Shown here piece by piece: positions 11,117 through 20,095 of a DNA stretch of 64,000 nt. Origin of the DNA: Brachycybe producta (lineage: Eukaryota > Arthropoda > Diplopoda > Playtdesmida > Andrognathidae); assembly GCA_036925085.1 (NCBI GenBank), contig JAUPFP010000004.1, positions 5,966,001 to 6,030,000 on the forward strand, read 5' to 3'. The translations under genes and the position numbers were made by a program. How positions within the stretch are numbered: position 1 is the stretch's first letter; each line of letters opens with the position of its first letter. Under the pieces are notes generated by a model. It did not search any database. It was given only the letters and a program-made list of their open reading frames with translations, and was not told the origin of the DNA.

Positions 11117-11974
11117 CAGTGGCGTAGCTAGGCTTGGTTGCGCCCCCCCCGCCGCGTAAAACTTTGCGCCCCCCGGGCTGCTTAAAACGTTGCGCTCCCT
11201 TTAAGTCCCCCTCCACTTAGCCTCATACTGGGGGGGAGGTGCTATTTTGATGAACAGCGGATCAGTAAGAACAGTAGGAAGGTTAGGTTTAGTAAAATGA
11301 AGCTTGTTGCAGGGGGTCTGGGGGGGGGGGGCGCAGCCCCCCATTTTTTTAGCGTTATTAAATCAAATTTGTCCATTTTTCCGACCGTTCCTCCCATTGA
11401 ACAAATTACAGAACAGTCGGAACAATGGACAAATTTGATTTAATAATTCTTTAAAAAAAAAGTCGGGGTCTGCGCCCCCCAGACCCCCTGCAACAACTTA
11501 ATTTTACTAAACCAAACCTTCGGACTGCTCCTACTATTTTTCCGACTGTTCGTACCGTTGTTCGGACCTTTCCCTATAAAAATTTCTAAGCTCAATAAAC
11601 GAAATGAAAGTCGATTTATATTTGAAAATAACTGAATAAATTAAGCGAGTGATTCGGAATCACTTGCTTAATTTATTCAATTATTTTTGAAAATACATCG
11701 ACTTTCATTTTGTTTTTTGCGCCCCCAAACTTCCTGCGCCCTCCCCCCCCCCCCCCGCAGTTGCGGGTCTGGTGGGTCCCTAGCTACGCCACTGCCCGCC
11801 CCTCCCATGAATATTTACTAGTGCAACAATGTAGTTTTTAAAAGTAAATATTAAATGAAAGTCGATTTATTTTCGAAAATAAATCGATTTTCATTTTGTT
11901 TTTTGCGCCCCCAAACCTGCTGCGCCCCCCCCCCCCGCAGTTGCGGGTCCTGCGGGTGCCTAGCTACGCCAGTG
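11117..11974. mobile_element. hAT-like element, CAGTGGCGTAGC family, copy A (858 bp)
   Basis: Termini CAGTGGCGTAGCTAGGC (11117-11133) and the complementary GCCTAGCTACGCCAGTG ending at 11974 (one mismatch). Perfect 8-bp target duplication GCGAGCAA (11109-11116, 11975-11982). The interior has long inverted stretches (11340-11470) and an internal copy of the right terminus at about 11772-11785, followed by a repeat of the right-end module. It therefore looks partly duplicated or nested. No transposase. Confidence 0.9.
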
Positions 11975-11982
11975 GCGAGCAA

Positions 11983-13121
11983 GCATTCTCACTAAATAAT
12001 CGTCTTAACATTGTATATCGGTTTAAGGTGTGTGATTGGCTGAGAAATCGTCTCGCAATTGATGGGGCCAATTCCTCACAATTGCTTTTTTAGGGCAAAT
12101 GATTTCACCGCAATTGTCTTGTTAGGTCAAATCTCCTTTTCGTGCGGAAAACGGTTTTTGTGGCAAATGGTTTAGGCAAGTTTCTTTAGGGCAAATGTCA
12201 CTAAGTCAAATGGTGTTGGAGTAAATATTTTCGGGGCAAGTGTCTTTTTAGAGCACATGGTGCAATATTAGGCAATGGGCTCATCATAATATCTTGACTT
12301 TTCAATTTTTACACTCATAAAAATATTTTTTTAAAAAATGTTTATTTAAAAAAAACGTGAATTAAATCGTCGTTTAAATCGCTGATTTTAATCAAGAGAT
12401 CGCTCTACCGTGTTTTATCGCACGAAAACTTGTTCGACTTCTTCTTCTTTTTTCTATATAAATATTTCAATTTTAGCAACATGCTACATTTGAGTTAGAT
12501 CTTTTAGAAAAAAAAAATGTGCTTATAGTCGAATAATCAATTTTGTTGTGTTTTCCTTCGCAATGCAACTTGCTCGCGACTAGAGCTTCTATAAGCCCAT
12601 AATGAGTTGTAGTGGTAAACCTCACAATGAAACTAGAATGAAATTTCATTCATTGGAAGATAGAACGGGGGGAGGGGAGGGGGGAAGGAGAGAGAAAGAG
12701 AGATAGATAGATAGAGAGAAAGAAAGAAAGAGAGAAAAAAGATAGTTAGAAACCTCGAGATGACAATAATTCGTTACACATCTAGTGGTGGAATCCTACA
12801 GTAGCTAGCTAGTTGTTGGCGTTTTCACATTGATGATCTGCACGTGTGTGTGTGTGTGTCCATGTAGTGCTATTACGGCAATGTGCATCCATGGAATGTG
12901 GCTTTGACAATTTGGAGACCAAATAACAAAACTGCACAATAATACTCTTGTGGCCGAGTGAGATTAGTGTCATGGAGATAGCTAGAAAATCTTTTGGTTC
13001 CTATATGGCATGTCAACACTTGATGGCAACAAATGTGGTTTGCCAACTTTAAATATTAAAATAACATTTGTGTTCATCAGGCTGTTGAAAATTGCAATAT
13101 TATACAGTATGAACACAAAAG
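11983..13121. other. Spacer with degenerate simple repeats, no gene seen
   Basis: 12010-12280 is a very degenerate array of words like TTAGGGCAAATG. 12660-12740 is a purine tract (GGGGA, GAGA, GAAA), and a short (GT)n lies at about 12845-12860. The segment ends at the insertion site of the LTR retrotransposon. Confidence 0.55.
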
Positions 13122-13306
13122 ATATTGTAACACCCTGTAAATCGTGATCCCGCCAAAACCATAGCCTGGGGGGTAAACAACTCTCAACCGTCCCTCCCTC
13201 CTCTCTGACTCACCTTTCTGACTCATGCCCAAGTGGCGGATTGATACGTAAAGGACCATGGTCACTTGGACCTGGTTACACCTCGCAGGTGTACACAGGT
13301 CCAAGG

Positions 13307-13314
13307 TATAAAAG
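13307..13314 (+). promoter_or_regulatory. TATA box of the 5' LTR
   Basis: TATAAAAG about 180 bases into the LTR, preceded by a short inverted word pair (CACTTGGACCTGG / CCAAGG). The likely start site is 25-30 bases downstream. The same box lies at 22858-22865 in the 3' LTR. Confidence 0.75.
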
Positions 13315-13445
13315 GACCATGTTCCTCTTTGTTCCTCAGTTCTTTCCTTTGCCTGTTTTTGCGATACATTCCAAATCATGGGCCTGAGGATTTCCAGTTA
13401 GTATTTTACTATTCACCCTTGTATCTGTACTTCTTACAAGGAATG

Positions 13446-13451
13446 AATAAA
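13446..13451 (+). terminator. Poly(A) signal in the LTR
   Basis: AATAAA downstream of the TATA box, followed by a GT-rich stretch (GTGTTGTAAT). In the 3' LTR the same signal at 22997-23002 would end the genomic transcript. Confidence 0.65.
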
Positions 13452-13815
13452 AGTGTTGTAATAAGAAGTAGCGTTGTCTCTATGTCTTTATGCTAATAAC
13501 TTCTCTTCAGAGGCCGGAGGTTTCATAGGGCAGGAGCTATACGATTCTCAGCAGCTACAACATCTTCTCTAGTCGGAATACCGATGGAGAAGATGTATAT
13601 CAGCATCAACCGGAAGAGAGAGAGATGGCCGCCACTCTCCTGCATTGATTTCACCCCCATGCAGAAGAGTGACTTCAATCTGTCTCCATCCAGCTCTCTC
13701 TACAGCTCGGATCTTCTCTGTGCAGGTGTCATACTGCTCAGAGAAGAAACGAAAAGTAGAAAATGTCATCTAAAGGTTGGTAATAAAATATTGGTTGATG
13801 TCAAAAGCTCACATT

Positions 13816-13833
13816 TGGTGGAGGTGCGGGGTA
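13816..13833 (+). other. Primer-binding site, resembling a tRNA-Ala 3' end
   Basis: Two bases after the LTR, TGGTGGAGGTGCGGGGTA is complementary to a tRNA tail ending CACCTCC-A-CCA. That pattern fits alanine tRNAs, whose acceptor stems begin with a G run. The tRNA assignment is from memory of tRNA-Ala sequences; the TGG and its position are read directly. Confidence 0.65.
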
Positions 13834-13929
13834 TAGCTCCATCTGCCTTCTCCGACCTGTAAACAGAAGCCGTCCTTTGTCCTAAGTCTCGTGATTGTGC
13901 CTCACGAGGCTTCGTCCGTCCTTTCTATG

Positions 13930-14290
13930 TTGGAGCCACGTATGGAGACCCTCGATAGCGTCAAAGTCAACCGCGTGGCGCCTGTCTGTAAAACCGCGTA
14001 TGGAGACCCTCGATCACGTCAAAGTCAACCGCGCGGCGTCCTTTGTGTTGGAACCACGTGTGGAGACCCTCGATAGCGTCAAAGTCGACCACGTGGCGCC
14101 TTTGTAAAACCGCGTATGGAGGCCCTCGATCACGTCAAAGCCAACCGCGCGGCGTCCTTTGTGTTGGAACCACGTATGGAGGCCCTCGATAGCGTCAAAG
14201 CCAACCGCGTGGCGCCTTTTTATGTTGGGATCATGTATGGAGGCCCTCGATCACGTCAAAGCCAACCGCATGGTACCGTTTTTGTGGAAT
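13930..14290 (+). repeat. 60-bp tandem repeat array in the leader (six copies)
   Basis: Units start at about 13941, 13999, 14059, 14115, 14175 and 14236 (spacing 56-61). Each holds TATGGAGRCCCTCGAT, then AGCGTC or CACGTC, then AAAGYCAACCGCG. The two variants alternate, so the true period may be about 120 bases. The array sits just after the primer site, where packaging or dimerisation signals of LTR elements usually lie. Role is inferred only. Confidence 0.9.
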
Positions 14291-16221
14291 CGCGAAAGAG
14301 ACTTGTGGCTACACACACCACGTGTCGACCGCGCGATTCTGTGTCCTGTCCTTAGAGACACGTGGGAACGAACTTTTGTCTGCTGACCGCTTAGCACTCG
14401 GAAAGTGGACAACCGTTTGGACACACGTGTTTCCGTCCGTGTTTTTGTATTTCATGTTTCCATTACAATCACCCACTGTCACCTTCACTCTTCTTTAATT
14501 TTCAAAGTGAAACCCACACCACGTGGGCAACACTTTAAACAAATTCTTCTTACTCTCCGAGAGGAGTTTGCAGTCTCATTATGAGATGAGCAAACAAATC
14601 TCATCTACTAATCTATTCATCTATTAATAGGCTTTTAAAGGACGTGTGTGTCTTTTAAAATGTCCTATTATCTTCACTCTTCATCTTTAATTTTCAAGCA
14701 AGATTCTCCCTAGCTCTATTTCATTGTTAGGGGGCTTACAAGCTTAAAACACACTTTTTCTAGCCACGTGGGACTTTCTTGTCCCCCCTTTTCTTTGTTC
14801 TTTGTTTTTACACTTGTGTTTCCCTTGGGACCCTCTATGTCCCAAGTCATGTTCTTCAATTTCTTCATCATCATCACCTCAATGCATCATCACATGAACT
14901 TTCTCCATTGGACAGCACTGAAGCCCGGCCGCCATCTTGGATCGACCGGACACTCTTCAAAAAGCGCCAACGGAGCGGTTTTTCGCTCCATGTGACTCAT
15001 TGTTGTACCTTCTCTCATCTTTTTGTGTTCTCTTCTCTTCTCTTCCAGAGGGTTGCACTCACGCGCCCCCTGGCGGAGTTCCTCTTGTTAGAGAAAACTT
15101 CTCTTTTTCTTTGAATTTTCTCTCTTTTTGTGTCTTTCTCCTGGCCACCATAAAAACGTGCCCCGGAGGAACTTTTCAATCATCAATCTTTGGACATTGC
15201 AATAAACTGAACCGGAAGTGGCCACCTCAGCGCCACCTACGGACTTCTTCATTCTACTCAACATAGTCCCTCACTGGGCACTGACTCTGTCTTTTTCATC
15301 CAGAGCCATCCAGCAGTGAGGACTCAAAATTTCTTCAGCCTGAACATTTCTTCTAGTTCACCAAGCATTTAGCTTGTTGAACACACTTCAATTTCTCCAC
15401 TGTTTTACTTTTTTAATAAAACTAAATTAAAACTTTTGATGTGCGGGCACCGCACCTAAGTTTTAAACTTTTCAAGTAAAACAGCTTTCTTCTCTTGAAC
15501 TTCTCCTTTGTTTGTGCATTTAAAAAGTTCAGCCATCTTGAACTTTTTGTTCTTTGTGTGTTCTTCACACACACACTCTTCATTCTTGTTTCTAAGTAAA
15601 ACTAAAAGTGCGGGCACCGCGCTCTAGCTTTACTCTTCGTATTGCTTTCCTCTTCTTCAGGCAACTGCAATACACTTCCATTTCTAATTCACTTTCCGCA
15701 GTGCAATCTTGATTGGGTGGTGTACCACGCTCGAGGTTGTATTGTACATCTGCTGTTTCTTTATTGAGGTTTTTGGAATTCTCGTAACCTCCACGTGGTC
15801 GCCAAATACCACGTGTCGAGAGAGATCCTTCCAAAATCTGACGCTCAATAAAGAACTCACGACGCTACACCAGTTGGGAACCAAAACTCATCACACGCCC
15901 AACTGAGAACACGATCAACACGATACAACCATCACCACACTAACGGAGTGAACGGCCACTTCGTTATACACGTCACAAGCTTAGGTAATCTATCGTTACT
16001 CAGTGTATAAGAGTACGATAGTGTCGGTTGCCGACAAGCACTAAGTTACCGACGCACAGTGACGACACCGACCTACAAACTGAACGAGTCCCATCATACT
16101 GGAACCGAAAAGTATAGCTCAGAGTGTACTCGAGAACCCTCGGAGCTGCACACAACGACTTGGACTTCGCCGGACTCGTTCATCACCGCACATTCACATT
16201 ACACAAGCCACTTCATTAATC
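14291..16221 (+). other. Long 5' leader of the LTR retrotransposon, non-coding
   Basis: Nearly 2 kb without a convincing gene; several short ORFs are in no sustained frame. It is rich in CACGTG palindromes (about 14.32, 14.36, 14.43, 14.52, 14.76, 15.79, 15.81 kb). A stretch near 15180-15240 reads CATTGCAATAAACTGAACCG, closely echoed in the interval before ORF2. Short upstream ATGs make translation of ORF1 by simple scanning unlikely; splicing or internal initiation is possible. Confidence 0.7.
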
Positions 16222-18603
16222 ATGGCTACCTCACACGACAATACGGGGTCCCTGTCTGATCACCAGGGTTCGCACGAAGATCTGTTGGAAGTACCCGTGA
16301 CTACTGATGTGACACCACCGCCGCGGCCGACTGGGGCCGAGTTTGACCACCTGTCACAACAAGTGGCTGCACTCTCGACTCGTATGTCTCAGTTCATAGA
16401 CGACCGATTCACGCCGAATCGACCGACTACACCACGGCGGACAACACGCACACACCGACTTCGCGACGATGACTCGGACGCCTCTTCAGCCCCCTATGTT
16501 GGCTACAGAGAGCGTCACGATCGTTACGAAAGACATTACACACCGCACACACGTCATCTACCGCGTAACCCTGACTGGCAACAACAAGGGCAGTCAGATG
16601 ATCCGCGTCACAGAGATGAGCGTGCGGAAATACCGATCACGACACGTGCTGATTCTCCTCACTCGCTTGTCCGGGTTGCACGTAGCGGTCGCCGCTCGAC
16701 ACCCCCGGAACAACAGCCTAGCCAAGGAGCGACACAAGGCACTTCAGTTTACGCGCCACGTTTTCCACCTCAAGGGGTAGGTCTGATGCCGGCTGGAATG
16801 TCAAACGTCCAGGATGGCATCTATCGACCAACCCCCAGAGAACCCTCCGTGGAAGAATTCAATAAGAAATACAGCGGTCGCCACCCAGCCGACTCAATCC
16901 AAAAATTCAACGGATTGACAGGTTTTCGTCCCTTCCTGGAAGAATTCGAGGAAGTGGCACACCTGTACGGTTGGAAAGACCACCACAAGGAGGAATACAT
17001 CACGGGGTGTTTCACTGGGGCCGCCCGTACGTGGCTGAGTAAACTGAGGTATGAGCTTCAGGACATTCCTTGGCCAGCACTGAGAGTACAGATGGTAGAT
17101 ACGTTCGGAAAGCCGAACGAACTGGCCATCTTGGAGAAAAAGTATACAGAGATGCTCCAGAAGGAAGGTGAGAGTACACAAGCTTTCATCTGGGAGTTTA
17201 TGATACTCGGCGACCGAGTTTACCCGCAACTTGACGATCAGCTGCGTATAAGCCAGTTGCGCCGCGCTCTACATCCCACCATACAGAATGCCGCGCACCA
17301 CGCATCTACGACGTCGTTCAAGGACTTCGCAAACGCCGTCCTCAATATGGAGGTGGTCTTGCTGTCCTTGGATAAATGGCCGACGGAACCAAAACCCGCA
17401 GCTGATTCACAGTCGGGTAAAGGAGCATCGAAGACCGACCAGGAGCCGGCGGCAGCCGCCAGCCCTAAAGACAAAACACACCGGTCTAGGCATGATAAAA
17501 AGCCTAGTCAGACTGCTGCCACCAATTCAAACCGACACTCTGCAGCGGACACCCAACCAGAGACCACTCGCACGTTCGACAAGAGTAAGTCGACGTGTTA
17601 TAATTGTGGCAAATTGGGGCATTTCGTCCGTGAGTGTCGGCAACCAAAGAAGAAGGTTGCAATCAAGCAGTTTGGAGAGCCGGTTACCGACTATGACATC
17701 AAAGGAGAGGTGCCTGAAACGGATATCATCACCGAAGACGGCGTTGAGTTTGCTCTAATAAGAGTGGCGGGACAAATCCGCCGGATTCCTCTTCCAGCAG
17801 CAGACTCAGCCGCCGGAGCGCCTACTCCTGATAAACCCGACAACGACAGTTCTGACGACTCTGAGGATATACCAGTCAAGGTGCTCGACCGGGCTCCTGC
17901 ACATAAATGGACCCCGGACGATCTAATCGTTTGGCAGGACACGCTCGACGTCCTTAAACAATCCGTCAAGGAGATTGGGTGCCGTGAAAATAAAACAATA
18001 GCCATCATGGCTCCCGGAACCCAATCGCCGACGAAGGGCCACTCCTGCTGCCGAAGACTAATGACAACGGTGTATGAGCAGCTGGTAAGCAGCTGTTCAC
18101 CTCAAGAAGTCGGAGACTATGATGCCAGCGACAAGAACCCGCGCATCGCCGTCACGATCAACGGAAAGAGTATACGGATGCTCGCGGACACCGGAGCTAC
18201 GGGCAGCGTTATCACCATTGAACTCGCGCAGGAACACAAGTTCGAAATCGAGCCTGTGTTAATCCCACCCAACATTCAGGGTGTGGGAGGCCAAAGGATC
18301 ACCGTGGTGGGGCGACTCGCCGCGACGGTCCAGCTAGGCCCCCACGCTGTGCGAGGGCACTTACTAGTGATTACCGGCCGGCACGAAGCCATCTTAGGCC
18401 GAGATCTAGGCCGGGCTCTGCACTTAGCTGTGTCCATGACAACAAACAAAGTATACGTGGAGGACGATCTCTTCGAATCCACACTCCGACAAAAATGCAT
18501 TGAAGCACACATCGGATGGGCTCTGGGAGAAACTTCCGTAGAGGCCCCTGGCAAATCTGCCAGCACCTCTAAGGAAAACCTCGAAACTCCACCCCGTAAG
18601 TGA
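16222..18603 (+). CDS. gag: ORF1: retrotransposon Gag fused to aspartic protease (Ty3/gypsy-like)
   Basis: 793 residues. Residues 1-220 are low-complexity, Arg/Thr/Pro-rich. Residues about 226-390 form a retrotransposon Gag capsid-type domain (motifs around GAARTWLSKL and ILEKKYTEMLQ). A Lys/Ser-rich linker leads to one CCHC zinc knuckle, C459-x2-C462-x4-H467-x4-C472, for nucleic-acid binding. The retropepsin domain has the catalytic triplet D656-T657-G658 (codons 18187-18195) and the matching C-terminal motif Ile-Leu-Gly-Arg-Asp at 724-728. The frame ends about 65 residues after the protease, where reverse transcriptase would follow in an autonomous element; no frameshift continuation is visible. 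The last codons overlap a strong splice-donor consensus. Product: probable virus-like-particle protein that self-cleaves. Confidence 0.93.
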   Translation: MATSHDNTGSLSDHQGSHEDLLEVPVTTDVTPPPRPTGAEFDHLSQQVAALSTRMSQFIDDRFTPNRPTTPRRTTRTHRLRDDDSDASSAPYVGYRERHDRYERHYTPHTRHLPRNPDWQQQGQSDDPRHRDERAEIPITTRADSPHSLVRVARSGRRSTPPEQQPSQGATQGTSVYAPRFPPQGVGLMPAGMSNVQDGIYRPTPREPSVEEFNKKYSGRHPADSIQKFNGLTGFRPFLEEFEEVAHLYGWKDHHKEEYITGCFTGAARTWLSKLRYELQDIPWPALRVQMVDTFGKPNELAILEKKYTEMLQKEGESTQAFIWEFMILGDRVYPQLDDQLRISQLRRALHPTIQNAAHHASTTSFKDFANAVLNMEVVLLSLDKWPTEPKPAADSQSGKGASKTDQEPAAAASPKDKTHRSRHDKKPSQTAATNSNRHSAADTQPETTRTFDKSKSTCYNCGKLGHFVRECRQPKKKVAIKQFGEPVTDYDIKGEVPETDIITEDGVEFALIRVAGQIRRIPLPAADSAAGAPTPDKPDNDSSDDSEDIPVKVLDRAPAHKWTPDDLIVWQDTLDVLKQSVKEIGCRENKTIAIMAPGTQSPTKGHSCCRRLMTTVYEQLVSSCSPQEVGDYDASDKNPRIAVTINGKSIRMLADTGATGSVITIELAQEHKFEIEPVLIPPNIQGVGGQRITVVGRLAATVQLGPHAVRGHLLVITGRHEAILGRDLGRALHLAVSMTTNKVYVEDDLFESTLRQKCIEAHIGWALGETSVEAPGKSASTSKENLETPPRK
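18596..18601 (+). promoter_or_regulatory. Candidate splice donor overlapping the ORF1 stop
   Basis: GTAAGT preceded by a CCC-rich exon end; its last T is the first base of the TGA stop. If used, it would remove the stop and join ORF1 to a downstream exon. Consensus match only; usage is not shown. Confidence 0.4.
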
Positions 18604-20095
18604 CGACGAAAGCAACGGCCACCCACGCTGTCAAGAAACCAAACGCGACGAAAATAAAACAATAATTCACCAGTGTTTATTTCATGACTATGGAAATAAA
18701 CACCAGCAACCATCAAATATCAACAATAGAAGAGCGGGAGGAATTTGAGAATTGTTGTGTTAAGAAACAACTGAGGACAGTTGTCAAGAGGTGGGGGAGG
18801 GGATAAAAGGAACCCCCCAACGAATAAACAACCCCACAGCATCAACAACCCCTCTAAACACTCTCAAATAACTCCCAAAACTCTACAAAATTCACACAAC
18901 TTTAATTTTTGAAACACTTCTAAACTTTTCAACATGGCCGCCAATATTTACATATTGGCAACCATTTCAAACATGCAATAAACTACACCGGAACCACGTG
19001 GCCTTCACAAACAACTGTCAACCACGTGGTACACCTGGGAAAAACGCCGAAGGCTAGTCAAGGACGTTCAGAAGAAAAATCAAGAGCCATAAAAGGGTCA
19101 GCAAAAGAAAAACACCGTGCTCCCCTTTATTATGGACGAACGTCATTGACCATGCTGTTGACAGTAGAAGGATAGAAACTTCAAAGAGACAATTGCTCTG
19201 GGGGCCAGACCAATGCACTGGGACTTCAAAGAAAAAAAAACGAACAACAAAAACTGCTGGCCATAAACAAATAAAAAAAAGGAAGAAAATCAGTTTTGAA
19301 GATTTTGTGAGAGCGGACACCTTCAATTAAAAAATAAAATTGAAGAACCTGTCACCCTCTCAATTAAGATCGAATTGTGGGACACCAACTCCTGCCCCAC
19401 TCCCCCCTAAAAATAATAACAAACAGCAAGGTACATTAGTAACCTTGCTGACCTATTCTTTCCAAAAAAGGCATTAAGGAAAAGAAGGGGAGAAAGTTAA
19501 TGGGCAACTTCACACCTCGGTGTGAAATAAAATAACGGCCCTTCCCCCTCGAGATTCCTTAGTCCTTTTGTTTATCTAAAAATAATAAACAGGACCGACT
19601 CTGATAAGAATTAGATCAACACCTCTCACATCTAATATCGGTGGGACAACCCCCACCCCCAATAAATAAAGTCGTGAAGAAACCAATTAGAGTAAGGTGT
19701 CTTATTCTAAAAGGGGCCGGCCCTTCTAACTTTTAAAATTAAATAAGAAAGTGACCAAACTTGGTCAATTACCACTCGATTTGCTCTCTTCAAAGAAGCA
19801 CTCGTTTTTGTTCATCTCTTTATGCTCGATCTTCTTCAATCATCAAATCTTCAATCTACTTCTGTGCCAAGTTCCAAATTTTAATTTCGAACTTCTTCAG
19901 TTTTGTTGTCAATCCAAAGCTTGAGTACCACCTTCAAGCCTTTGAACTCACGTGCAGTGCATCAGGCCTTCAGAACTCTTTGGACCTCTTGAAATAATAA
20001 CAGAGTGATCGGGGACCGATTTCTGTTATTATTTGGAAGTAACCACCAGCAGCGGGACTTTTGAAAAAGTAAGAACTTTCTAACTCTTAAGAAAT
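18604..20095 (+). other. Non-coding interval between ORF1 and ORF2
   Basis: 1.5 kb with no pol motif in any frame. It contains GATAAAAGG (18802-18810), close to the LTR TATA box context, followed by an A/C-rich unstructured stretch. It also contains CATGCAATAAACTACACCG (about 18973-18991), which echoes the 5' leader. Two CACGTG sites lie near 19.0 kb and one near 19.95 kb. These features would suit a second promoter or a duplicated leader feeding ORF2. Confidence 0.6.
18673..18703 (+). other. Perfect 11-bp hairpin after ORF1
   Basis: GTGTTTATTTC and its exact complement GAAATAAACAC around a 9-base loop, 70 bases past the ORF1 stop and preceded by an AATAAAAC stretch. A 3'-end or RNA-stability element of an ORF1-only transcript is possible. 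Confidence 0.6.

Larger units (their letters stand above)
13126..13813 (+). repeat. 5' LTR
   Basis: 688 bp from TGTAAC to CTCACA, identical to 22677-23364. It contains a TATA box and a poly(A) signal in the expected order, so the U3-R-U5 layout is plausible. ORFs inside it on either strand are not conserved genes. Confidence 0.96.

Noticed and set aside
13077-13862. Open frames inside the LTRs (also at 22586-23398), identical in both copies
   Set aside because: Their identity simply reflects the two LTR copies; no motif, and they cross the TATA and poly(A) signals.
13930-14290. A CRISPR-like array
   Set aside because: The units are contiguous, without unique spacers, and lie in the leader of an animal LTR retrotransposon.
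18604-20095. A frameshifted reverse transcriptase or integrase between ORF1 and ORF2
   Set aside because: No frame longer than about 90 codons and no RT, RNase H or integrase motif; the stretch is too short and partly A/C-rich untranslated-type sequence.
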